In this document: piece after piece, positions 44,733-52,348 of the stretch
Numbering within the stretch: position 1 is the stretch's first letter
Layout of the letters: each line of letters starts with the position of its first letter
Assembly: GCA_017465155.1 (NCBI GenBank)
Contig: JAFTWV010000009.1
Coordinates: forward strand, 1 to 64,000
DNA from: Clostridia bacterium
GTDB taxonomy: Bacteria; Bacillota; Clostridia; Christensenellales; Aristaeellaceae
Length of the DNA: 64,000 nucleotides
Reading direction: 5' to 3'
Translations under genes and position numbers: made by a program
The notes under the pieces: model-generated
Told to the model about the DNA's origin: nothing
Databases searched by the model: none
The model's input: only the letters and a program-made list of their open reading frames with translations

Positions 44733-45224
44733 ATGCAGATCAGGCCATATCAGGCGTCGGATGCAAAGGTGGTTCTGTCCTGGTGTCAGGAGGAGCGGGC
44801 GTTCTATCAGTGGACGGCGGGGATCCTCGGCGCATTTCCGCTGACGGAAGCGGCGTTTGCTTTTGTGGAAACGCTCATGCCTTTCACGGCAGTTGACGAG
44901 GAGGGGCCCGTGGGCTTCTTTACGCTGCGGCGCCCCGGGCAAGCTGCGGATGAACTGCGCTTTGGATTTGTGATTGTGGCGCCGGACAGGCGGGGACAGG
45001 GCATAGGAAAGACCATGCTTCAGCAAGGTATGCAGCTTGCCTTTGGGCAATACGGCGTGTCGCGGGTCTCGCTGGGCGTGTTTGAAAACAACTCATCTGC
45101 GTATTACTGCTATCGGGCTGCCGGCTTTGAGGATGTGACAGCCGGTGTGCCGGAAAGCTATCAGGTGCTGGGGGAGGAATGGCTCTGCAGAGAGCTTCAG
45201 GCGGTCAAAAGAACGCAGGGGTGA
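44733..45224 (+). CDS. GNAT family N-acetyltransferase
   Basis: Protein of 163 residues. Motif A is VIVAPDRRGQGIGKTMLQQG, with the RRGQGIGK pyrophosphate loop, and YYCYRAAGF is motif B. GGGGGG-rich sequence lies just ahead of the ATG, 23 bases after the nitroreductase stop. Third gene of the small operon; acceptor unknown. Confidence 0.88.
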   Translation: MQIRPYQASDAKVVLSWCQEERAFYQWTAGILGAFPLTEAAFAFVETLMPFTAVDEEGPVGFFTLRRPGQAADELRFGFVIVAPDRRGQGIGKTMLQQGMQLAFGQYGVSRVSLGVFENNSSAYYCYRAAGFEDVTAGVPESYQVLGEEWLCRELQAVKRTQG

Positions 45225-45232
45225 CTCCGGTA

Positions 45233-45285
45233 ATATAAACAGAGCGCGTATCATGCCTTCATGGAGATGCGCGCTCTGTTTATAT
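45233..45285. terminator. bidirectional terminator between convergent genes
   Basis: Long arms ATATAAACAGAGCGCG and CGCGCTCTGTTTATAT (45233-45285) form a strong stem serving both the acetyltransferase gene and the opposing YitT gene. Confidence 0.85.
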
Positions 45286-45308
45286 GGGGTGTATTTGCAT
45301 GCGGTTGG

Positions 45309-45902
45309 TTATTCCTTCGGCTGCCGGATTTTCTGGATCAAGCCGATGATCTGCCCGGACAGCACCACTGTCAGCAGGGAGTAGGCCAGCTTGCCGAGCG
45401 GGATGTAGGACATCGAAAGGCCAAGCACCACGCCGTCGGTGAAGAGGTAGATCCACTGAATGTCGATGCGGGTTATCTTCGAGAGAGCCATGGCGAGGGC
45501 GTCATCCCCGCCGGGCGCGCCGCCGATCCGTACGCACAGCCCCGCGCCCACGCCCACGAAAACTGCACCCAGAAGCGCAGAAGCCAGCGGCGATGCGATG
45601 ACCGTTGGCCACAGCGGTGCGAAGGGCTCCATCAGCCCGTAGAACACCGAATACCCTACGCCAGAGATGGCGGAGTACACAAGGAAACTCCGTCCCAGCG
45701 TCCGCCAGCCGAAAAGGTAGCACAGGGCGTTGAGCACCAGCGCCGACAGCGCCGGAGATATGGCGAACCAGTGATTCAGCAGCAGCGTCATGCCCAGAAC
45801 GCCGCCCTCGGTGACGTTAGCGAAGGCATGGATATTGCAGATCCCGGCGGCTTGAATGGCGCTGCCAAGGAGTGCAAGGGCGACGCGGACGGAGGTCTTC
45901 AT
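45309..45902 (-). CDS. YitT family (DUF161) membrane protein, short form
   Basis: Hydrophobic protein of 197 residues with five to six predicted helices. YitT/DUF161 marks include FANVTEGGVLGMTLLLNHW and APGGDDALAMALSKITRI with the GG-DD loop. YitT proteins are usually about 280 residues with a cytoplasmic DUF2179 domain; that domain is missing here and the terminator follows directly, so this is a natural short form or a shortened gene. AAAGGA lies ahead of the ATG. Function unknown. Confidence 0.85.
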   Translation of the reverse strand: MKTSVRVALALLGSAIQAAGICNIHAFANVTEGGVLGMTLLLNHWFAISPALSALVLNALCYLFGWRTLGRSFLVYSAISGVGYSVFYGLMEPFAPLWPTVIASPLASALLGAVFVGVGAGLCVRIGGAPGGDDALAMALSKITRIDIQWIYLFTDGVVLGLSMSYIPLGKLAYSLLTVVLSGQIIGLIQKIRQPKE

Positions 45903-45935
45903 GCAGAGGTCATCCTTTCGGGGGTGATGGGGATT

Positions 45936-45964
45936 ATCGTAGCCCGGAAAGCGGATTTTGTCAA
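45936..45964 (-). promoter_or_regulatory. promoter of YitT gene
   Basis: On the minus strand: -35 TTGACA (45959-45964), 17-base spacer, weak -10 TACGAT (45936-45941). Confidence 0.65.
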
Positions 45965-46237
45965 GAGCGGAATGGATTTCCGGCGAGTTGAGCGGGGTCA
46001 GCGCAGTCGGCGAAGCTGCTGCGGAATGATGGGAGAAGCCGCTGCATCATCCGCTGCACATCCGGGCATGCTGATGCTGCGGAGAAAAATGGTTTGATGC
46101 GACTAATATTCGGCTTTTTTGTGGAATGCTGGATTTTGTCGCTCTTTGACGATGTGCTTTTCTTGCTGTCGGCCGACCAGAAGATAAATGGCGATAAAAT
46201 CGTTCACCTTTTTTCACAATTTCTTCGCGTTACCCCT

Positions 46238-46265
46238 TTGCATAATGCGAGATTTCATGTATAAT
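46238..46265 (+). promoter_or_regulatory. promoter of prs
   Basis: -35 TTGCAT (46238-46243), 16-base spacer, perfect -10 TATAAT (46260-46265). Confidence 0.75.
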
Positions 46266-46340
46266 AGAGGGTGGAACGGTTACGTTCAATCAAGGAAAGT
46301 AACCAATAGATGAAAAATGCGACGGAATGAGGTAGATGGT

Positions 46341-47558
46341 GTGACTGATTTCGTGAGCACTTGGAATGAGGAATCCTTTCTGACAACGCCGGTGGGCCCG
46401 CTGGGCCTGATTGCCATGCGCGGCACGGAGGAAATGGCTGGCAAGGTGAACCAGTGGCTGCTGAAGTGGCGCAGGCATACGGAAGCGACCATGCCTGGCG
46501 ATATGACCACGACCCCCGGTATGGGCCGCGATGACTTCCTTGTCCGCACGAGCTGCCCGCGCTTCGGCAATGGCGAAGGCAAGGGCCTGATCAAGGATTC
46601 CGTGCGTGGTCTTGACCTGTACATCCTGTGCGACGTGGGCGCGTACAACTGCACCTACGACATGTACGGCCAGACGGTTCCCATGTCCCCCGATGATCAC
46701 TACATGGATCTGAAGCGCACCATCGCTGCCGTGGGCGGCAAGGCCAAGCGCATCACGGTCATCATGCCTCTGCTGTACGGCGGCCGTCAGCATCGCCGTA
46801 CCAGCCGCGAATCGCTGGACTGTGCGCTGATGCTGCAGGAGCTGGGGCGTATGGGCGTGAATAACATCATCACCTTCGACGCGCATGATCCCCGCGTGCA
46901 GAACGCGATTCCCGAGGGCGGCTTTGAGTCCGTCATGCCCTCCTATCAGATCTTCAAGGCTCTGCTGCGCAAGGAAAAGAACCTCGTGCTGGACAAGGAT
47001 CACCTGATGATCGTCTCTCCCGATGAGGGCGCGCTGGACCGCAACATCTTCTATGCCTCCGTGCTGGGCGTAGACATGGGCATGTTCTATAAGCGCCGCG
47101 ATTACACCCGCATTGTCAACGGCCGCAACCCCATCGTCGCACATGAATACATGGGCAACGATCTGGACGGTAAGGACGTGTTCGTTGCCGACGACATCCT
47201 GTCCTCCGGCGAAAGCATCATTGACGTCGCCCGTAACCTCAAGAAGCGCAACGCCAACCGCATCTTTGCGGCGGTTACCTTCCCCCTGTTCACCAACGGC
47301 CTGGAGCTGTACAACAAGGCATATGAGGAAGGCCTGATCGACGGCGTAATCTCCACCAACCTGACCTATCGTACGCCTGAGCTGCAGGCGGCGCCCTGGT
47401 TCATTGAGGCAGATATGTCCAAGTACATCTCCTATATCATCGCCACCCTGAACCATGACCGTTCTCTCTCCAAGCTGCTTACGCCCTATGACCGCATCAA
47501 CGCGCTCAAGGAACGTTACGAGAAGGAGCAGATCGCGAACGGTATCCGGCTGGGTTAA
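46341..47558 (+). CDS. prs: ribose-phosphate pyrophosphokinase (long, divergent form)
   Basis: Makes PRPP from ribose 5-phosphate and ATP. With the GTG start at 46341, which has TGAGGT a few bases ahead, the product is 405 residues; an ATG at 46317 is in frame but poorly placed relative to the ribosome site. PRPP-loop FVADDILSSGESIIDVAR, ribose-phosphate-binding DHLMIVSPDEGALDR and the flexible-loop region MPLLYGGRQHRRTSRES are visible. It is about 90 residues longer than the common 315-residue Prs, as in some Clostridia. Own promoter and terminator make it a single-gene unit. Confidence 0.92.
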   Translation: MTDFVSTWNEESFLTTPVGPLGLIAMRGTEEMAGKVNQWLLKWRRHTEATMPGDMTTTPGMGRDDFLVRTSCPRFGNGEGKGLIKDSVRGLDLYILCDVGAYNCTYDMYGQTVPMSPDDHYMDLKRTIAAVGGKAKRITVIMPLLYGGRQHRRTSRESLDCALMLQELGRMGVNNIITFDAHDPRVQNAIPEGGFESVMPSYQIFKALLRKEKNLVLDKDHLMIVSPDEGALDRNIFYASVLGVDMGMFYKRRDYTRIVNGRNPIVAHEYMGNDLDGKDVFVADDILSSGESIIDVARNLKKRNANRIFAAVTFPLFTNGLELYNKAYEEGLIDGVISTNLTYRTPELQAAPWFIEADMSKYISYIIATLNHDRSLSKLLTPYDRINALKERYEKEQIANGIRLG

Positions 47559-47577
47559 ATCTAATCTGAACTGAAAC

Positions 47578-47613
47578 AACGCCCGCTGTCCTGCTGAGGA
47601 CGGCGGGCGTTTT
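47578..47613 (+). terminator. terminator of prs
   Basis: AACGCCCGC and GCGGGCGTT arms with GTCCT/AGGAC pairing inside, followed by TTTTC. Confidence 0.85.
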
Positions 47614-47673
47614 CGGATCTGTACGGGAAAGGCAGGAAAAAGGATTTTTCACGGAAAGTCAGGGAATGAAAGT

Positions 47674-47772
47674 CTCCGACGGCCAGGGACGCATGAACAT
47701 TCCTCGTCGCTTTCGCCTTCGGTAAGTCCCCACTGGGGACTCGCTCCCACGGAATGCCTCTGGCCGTCGGAG
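47674..47772. repeat. dispersed intergenic repeat, copies 2 and 3 as an inverted pair
   Basis: CTCCGACGGCCAG (47674-47686) and its exact reverse complement CTGGCCGTCGGAG (47760-47772) flank about 73 bases that hold another small palindrome (AGTCCCC and GGGGACT near 47725-47741). The same 13-mer occurs at 11662-11674. Confidence 0.6.
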
Positions 47773-47789
47773 CCCTCCGTTTCTCTTCG

Positions 47790-48578
47790 TTACCTGCCGC
47801 TTGTATAATTGGAGAGGAATTGCTTTGTGCGGGCTTGCTGAGGGTTCTCAAAGACCTCCTGCGGTGTGCCCATCTCGCAGATGCGGCCGTCATCCATGAA
47901 GATGACCTTGCTGGCCACATCCCGGGCAAAGGACATCTCGTGGGTAACGATGATCATGGTGGTGTTCTTGTCAGCCAGCTCCCGGATGACGCGCAGTACC
48001 TCGCCGGTCAGTTCGGGATCAAGGGCGGAGGTGGGCTCGTCGAAGCAGAGAATATCCGGCTGGAGGTTCAGGGCGCGGGCGATGGCGACACGCTGGCACT
48101 GGCCGCCGGACAGCTGATGCGGATGGTTCTGCATCCTGTCCTTCAGGCCCATCTGAACGAGCAGATCCCGGGCCTGCTCCTCAATTTCCTGATGGATGCG
48201 ATGCTTGTTTGCCTTGTAATCAGGGCGCTCTTTGGCGAGATGCTCCTTGGCGAGCATGACATTCTGGAGCGCCGTGTACTGGGGGAAGAGGTTGAAATTC
48301 TGGAATACCAGACCGAAATGCAGCCGCTTTTTGCGAATCTCGCTCTCGCGAAGGGTGCGGGCGTCGGAGGCGTCAAAGAGCACCTCGTCTCCCATGAGGA
48401 TGCGGCCGCTGTCAGGGCGTTCGAGGAAATTCAGACACCGCAGCAGCGTCGTTTTGCCGCTGCCGGAGGAGCCGATCATCGACAGCACCTCGCCCTGCTC
48501 CATGGTGAAGCTGATGCCATCAAGGACTTTCGTTGCGCCGAAGCTCTTCTGGAGATTCTCTACCTGCAGGATTGACAT
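47790..48578 (-). CDS. amino-acid ABC transporter ATP-binding protein (GlnQ type)
   Basis: ATPase of 262 residues. Walker A GSSGSGKTT, Q-loop LVFQNFNLFPQ, signature LSGGQCQRVAIARAL, Walker B ILCFDEPTSALDPEL and H-loop VTHEMSFA, all typical of the polar amino-acid importer group. Last gene of a three-gene minus-strand operon with the permease and the binding protein upstream. An insertion of roughly 15 residues at FDASDARTLRESEIRKKRLH is slightly longer than usual for GlnQ. Confidence 0.95.
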   Translation of the reverse strand: MSILQVENLQKSFGATKVLDGISFTMEQGEVLSMIGSSGSGKTTLLRCLNFLERPDSGRILMGDEVLFDASDARTLRESEIRKKRLHFGLVFQNFNLFPQYTALQNVMLAKEHLAKERPDYKANKHRIHQEIEEQARDLLVQMGLKDRMQNHPHQLSGGQCQRVAIARALNLQPDILCFDEPTSALDPELTGEVLRVIRELADKNTTMIIVTHEMSFARDVASKVIFMDDGRICEMGTPQEVFENPQQARTKQFLSNYTSGR

Positions 48579-48591
48579 CGTCTCCGCCTCC

Positions 48592-49290
48592 TTACCTGAA
48601 ATAGTCCAGCTTCTGTTCCAGCTTGCCCAGCAGCCATGACATTACGCCATTCCAGACAAGATAGTACACACCCGTAAAGAACAGCGGCCAGATCGCGCCG
48701 GAAATGCCCTGACTGCCCTTCATGAATGCCTGACCGGCCCAGATGATCTCCTGCAGCGCGATGATGCGCGCAAGGGAAGTATCCTTGACCAGCGTGATGA
48801 CCTCGTTGGACATGGGCGGTACGATGCGCTTGATCATCTGCATCAGCTTGACGCGGAAGAATATCTGCATCGGCGTCATGCCCAGCACCAAGCCTGCTTC
48901 CTCCTGTCCCACGGGAATGCCCTGAATGCCGCCGCGGTAAATCTCAGAGAAGTAGCAGGCATAGTTGATGATGAAGGCGATGGATGCGGCAAAGAAGCGT
49001 CCGGCCTCGCCGCTGCCCCAGATGTTCGTCTTGAGCACAAGGCCGGGGAAATAATAGAAGATCAGCAGCTGGATCATCAGGGGAGTGCCGCGGATTACGC
49101 CTACCACCATGCGGGTCAGCCATTTGAGCGGCTTGAAGCGGCTCATGGAACCGAAGGAGATCACCAGACCCAGCGGCATCGCACCCAGCAGCGTGACAAA
49201 AAACAGCCGCAGTGTCTGTCCGAAGCCGGTGTTCAATGAGCGGAATACGATGGGGAACTGCTCAGCAATCTGCGCCAGAAGCTCTTGCAT
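48592..49290 (-). CDS. amino-acid ABC transporter permease (HisM/GlnP type)
   Basis: Permease of 232 residues with about five helices. The family segment VIRGTPLMIQLLIFYY and the EAGLVLGMTPMQIFFRV coupling loop are clear, followed by IVPPMSNEVITLVKDTSLA. A single permease subunit suggests a homodimer in the membrane. It follows the binding-protein gene after a 93-base spacer with a stem-loop. Confidence 0.95.
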   Translation of the reverse strand: MQELLAQIAEQFPIVFRSLNTGFGQTLRLFFVTLLGAMPLGLVISFGSMSRFKPLKWLTRMVVGVIRGTPLMIQLLIFYYFPGLVLKTNIWGSGEAGRFFAASIAFIINYACYFSEIYRGGIQGIPVGQEEAGLVLGMTPMQIFFRVKLMQMIKRIVPPMSNEVITLVKDTSLARIIALQEIIWAGQAFMKGSQGISGAIWPLFFTGVYYLVWNGVMSWLLGKLEQKLDYFR

Positions 49291-49334
49291 ATCGGACCAA
49301 CTTTCTTGTGAAAAGGTTATGATGAAGCGGAAAG

Positions 49335-49364
49335 GGGGAAACCGCTGCGGTGAGCGATTTCCCC
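49335..49364 (-). promoter_or_regulatory. intercistronic stem-loop between binding protein and permease genes
   Basis: GGGGAAACCGCT (49335-49346) and AGCGATTTCCCC (49353-49364) pair at eleven of twelve positions. With no long T-run it is more likely to protect the upstream mRNA or cause partial termination, giving more binding protein than permease. Confidence 0.6.
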
Positions 49365-49383
49365 TGTGTGGACAGCCTGTGGA

Positions 49384-50163
49384 TTACTTCTGCTCGATCA
49401 GTGCAGCCTGCACCTTGTAGGTTTCGGCGATCTGCTGCAGGGTGCCGTCGGCGTAGCACTTGACGAGGAAGGCGTTCAGCTCGGCGGCCAGATCAGAGCC
49501 GGTGCGGAAGCCCACGCCGTATTCCTCGCTGTTCAGGCCAATGGTGTAGGTCAGGTTTGCGTAGCTGGTGCCCTCGCCGATCATGGCGGCGGCCATCAGC
49601 GCATCGATCACGGCGGCGTCGGAGGTGAAGGCGGCGACCTCCATCAGCGCATCTGCCTGAGCGGATACGGGGGTGTAGTTCAGGCCCAGCGCGGCGACCT
49701 CGGCTTCACCGGCGCTGCCGGCTTCCACCGCGAAGGACAGGTCCTTCAGGCTCTCGAGGCTCTGATACTTGTCGGCCTGATCTGCGGGCACGACCACAAC
49801 CTGCGCGTTGTTCATGTAAGGGTTGGAGCATTCCATGGCGGCCTTCACGGCGTCGGTCAGGGTCATGCCGTTCCAGATGCAATCGACTGCCTTGCCGTTG
49901 AGCTCAAGGATCTTGTTGTCCCAGTCGATCTCCACAAATTCGACTGCAACGCCCAGCTCGGCGGCGAAGGCCTTTGCCAGATCCGCATCGAAGCCGATCC
50001 AGTTGCCGTTTTCATCCTTGTAATCCATGGGTGCGAAGTCCGTGATGCCCACAACCAGCACGCCCTTATCGATCACGTACTGCTTGTCGCTCGCGGTATC
50101 GGCACTTGCCGTCAGGGTCAGGGCCATCACCAGGGCCATCAGCATAACCAGCAGCTTCTTCAT
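49384..50163 (-). CDS. amino-acid ABC transporter solute-binding protein
   Basis: Family 3 solute-binding protein of 259 residues. Start ATG 50163 has GGAGG eight bases upstream; two other ATGs in frame (50169, 50178) are too close to or overlap that site. Signal peptide to about TASA; no lipobox cysteine. Family marks: GVLVVGITDFAPMDYKDENG, GFDADLAKAFAAELG, IWNGMTLTDAVK. The ligand is likely a polar amino acid, not determinable further. Strong promoter upstream. Confidence 0.93.
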   Translation of the reverse strand: MKKLLVMLMALVMALTLTASADTASDKQYVIDKGVLVVGITDFAPMDYKDENGNWIGFDADLAKAFAAELGVAVEFVEIDWDNKILELNGKAVDCIWNGMTLTDAVKAAMECSNPYMNNAQVVVVPADQADKYQSLESLKDLSFAVEAGSAGEAEVAALGLNYTPVSAQADALMEVAAFTSDAAVIDALMAAAMIGEGTSYANLTYTIGLNSEEYGVGFRTGSDLAAELNAFLVKCYADGTLQQIAETYKVQAALIEQK

Positions 50164-50227
50164 GTTCATATCCTCCATGATTTGTTTTCTTCAATGGTTC
50201 ATCGCTTTAGTGTGATGAACTGATAGC

Positions 50228-50256
50228 ATGATAGCACGTTGATACGCCTTTGTCAA
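50228..50256 (-). promoter_or_regulatory. promoter of the amino-acid importer operon
   Basis: On the minus strand: -35 TTGACA (50251-50256), 17-base spacer, -10 TATCAT (50228-50233). Confidence 0.85.
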
Positions 50257-50482
50257 GCCCCTGAATCGGACGAAATGGGCGGCGCGGTACAAAATGCGAT
50301 GAAAAAACAATAGGATGGCAGCGATAGGAGGAAGCCGATGAAGGTGGATTTGTTTTTGTGACTGTGCATTTTCTTTTTGTTTGTCTGCACGAGCAAGGAT
50401 CATTTACCCTTGGCAAATCTCTTCCCGGAAGTAAAGGTGTTTCGGATGGAGAATCGCATCCATGAAGCGAAACATTACACAC

Positions 50483-50517
50483 AAAAACGGACTGTCTCCG
50501 TTGGTGGAGGCAGTCCG
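50483..50517 (-). terminator. terminator of the ABC exporter operon
   Basis: On the minus strand CGGACTG (50511-50517) pairs with CAGTCCG (50488-50494), with CTCC/GGAG inside, and is followed by five T residues. Confidence 0.85.
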
Positions 50518-50524
50518 CTGCGGT

Positions 50525-52348
50525 TTACCCGGCCGAGAAGATGCTGGACGTGGCTTCGTCCTCATACTGGCGGGTGTAGAGGCTGTAATAGTGACCGCGG
50601 GCTTTGAGGAGCTCCTCGTGGCGGCCTTGTTCGATGATTTTGCCGTCCTTGACCACGAGGATCAGATCGGCGTTCTTGACCGTTGAAAGACGGTGGGCGA
50701 TAACCAGCGAGGTACGGCCCTTGATGATGGTCTCGATGGCGGACTGAATCTTCTGCTCCGTGAGGGTGTCAACGGAGGCAGTGGCTTCGTCCAGCACGAG
50801 GATGCGCGGATCAGCGAGAATGGCACGGGCGAAGGAAATCAGCTGCTTTTCGCCGGTGGAGAGCATGTCGCCGCCCTCACCGACGTCGCTGTCCAGGCCC
50901 TTTTCCATGCGGTCCACGACCTCTGTGGCGCTCACCAACTCCAGTGCACGGCGGATTTCCTCCTCCGTGGCGTTCGGATTGCCGTAGAGCAGGTTCTCGC
51001 GAACGGTACCGGAGAAGAGGTGGGGCGTCTGCAGGACGTAACCAATGGCGGAATGCAGCCACAGCTGGGAGCGCTCGCGGGCGTCGCGCCCGTCGATGAG
51101 CACCTGGCCCTTCGTCGGCTCAAAGAAGCGACAGACGAGGTTCACCAGCGTTGACTTGCCTGCGCCGGTCTCGCCGACGATGGCGATGTTGGAACCGAAG
51201 GGGATCTTCAGGCTGAAGTTTTCCAGCACATATTCGTCGCCGTCGGGGTATTTGAAGTCCACGTTGCGGAATTCAATGTCGCCGCGCAGGGGCTCCCAGT
51301 TTTCACGCCTGGGCTCGAAGGCGTCGCCGTACTTCTCAATGACCTCGGGCGAATCCACCACATCGGACTTCGTTTCCAGCAGACGGGAGAAGCGCTCGAT
51401 GTTTACCTGCGTGGTGATCAGATCAGAGATTGCATCGATGATCCAGCGGACAGGCTCCATCATGCCCTGCGCATAGGACATGAACATGGAGAAGGTGCCC
51501 ACCTCGCTGGCGGCGATGTAGCCGCCCTGCCAAAGGACAATGGCCAGCGCGAGGGAGGAGGCCATGTTGAGCGTCGCGGCAAACAGGCCGCGAAGATGGG
51601 CGACGCGGACAGCCTTGCGGCGCATCGCGCCGGTATCGGCGACGAAATCACCGGCCATCTTGTCCTCGATGACGAGGGTTTTGATGGTTTTTGCGCCGGT
51701 GATGCCCTCGTTGAAGTCGCTGGTGATCTTGGAGTTCAGCTCGCGCACCTCGCGGTTGACGCGGATCAGCTTGGTTTGGAAGACGGAGAAGAGCAGTACG
51801 ATCAGCGGCAGGATGGTGATGACCAGCAGGGCCAGCTTGGCATTGACCAGCAGCATGACCAGTACCGCGCCAACAAGATAGGACAGATGCCACACGCTGT
51901 CCATCAGCGACCACGACACAAGAGAGCCGATGCGGCTGGTGTCGCTGATGACGCGGGCATGGATATACCCGACGCTGTTCTGATTGAAATAGGAGAAGGA
52001 CAGCGTCTGCAGGTGGGAGAAGGCAGCGTTGCGCAGATCGCGGTTGACGCTGACCTCCGTCTTCATCGCGTAGGTGCAGGAAATGTAGTTCAGCACCGCT
52101 GTCAGCAGGATGACTGCCACATAGACGGTGATGAAGAAGGGGAGCGTATCCAGCGTGTTCGTGCCGATGAAGTGATTCAGGGCATAGCGCTGGAACTGGG
52201 GAATCAGCAGGTCGACGCCCGTGGACATCAGGCCGCACAGGATCATCACGATGACCATGCGGCGGTACTTCTTCATGAAGGGAAGCACCTTGCCGATGCC
52301 AAAGAAGGGCAGGGACCGCTTTTCAGCTTCGGGGTTTACTTGACTCAT
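50525..52348 (-). CDS. ABC exporter half-transporter with canonical ATPase site
   Basis: Membrane-fused ABC half-transporter of 607 residues: six-helix domain at about 30-330 and an ATPase domain at about 360-590. Walker A GETGAGKST, signature-like LSTGEKQLISFARA, Walker B ILVLDEATASVD with the catalytic glutamate. It overlaps the upstream partner gene by four bases (ATGA). The pair resembles BmrCD/YheIH-type heterodimeric multidrug exporters, this one being the canonical-site subunit. Controlled with the MarR gene upstream. Confidence 0.93.
   Translation of the reverse strand: MSQVNPEAEKRSLPFFGIGKVLPFMKKYRRMVIVMILCGLMSTGVDLLIPQFQRYALNHFIGTNTLDTLPFFITVYVAVILLTAVLNYISCTYAMKTEVSVNRDLRNAAFSHLQTLSFSYFNQNSVGYIHARVISDTSRIGSLVSWSLMDSVWHLSYLVGAVLVMLLVNAKLALLVITILPLIVLLFSVFQTKLIRVNREVRELNSKITSDFNEGITGAKTIKTLVIEDKMAGDFVADTGAMRRKAVRVAHLRGLFAATLNMASSLALAIVLWQGGYIAASEVGTFSMFMSYAQGMMEPVRWIIDAISDLITTQVNIERFSRLLETKSDVVDSPEVIEKYGDAFEPRRENWEPLRGDIEFRNVDFKYPDGDEYVLENFSLKIPFGSNIAIVGETGAGKSTLVNLVCRFFEPTKGQVLIDGRDARERSQLWLHSAIGYVLQTPHLFSGTVRENLLYGNPNATEEEIRRALELVSATEVVDRMEKGLDSDVGEGGDMLSTGEKQLISFARAILADPRILVLDEATASVDTLTEQKIQSAIETIIKGRTSLVIAHRLSTVKNADLILVVKDGKIIEQGRHEELLKARGHYYSLYTRQYEDEATSSIFSAG

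Larger units (their letters stand above)
45903..46340. other. 438-base divergent spacer between YitT and prs genes
   Basis: Contains the YitT promoter (45936-45964) and the prs promoter (46238-46265). The part between, about 46000-46220, holds AT-rich sequence near the prs side and no convincing gene. Confidence 0.55.
50164..50524. other. 361-base spacer between two minus-strand operons
   Basis: Contains the promoter of the amino-acid importer (50228-50256) and the terminator of the ABC exporter operon (50483-50517). The middle holds no convincing gene. Confidence 0.6.

Noticed and set aside
47674..47772. Possible insertion-sequence remnant with terminal inverted repeats
   Set aside because: The inverted 13-mers enclose only about 70 bases without coding sequence, and no target-site duplication is visible. 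It is treated as a dispersed repeat instead.
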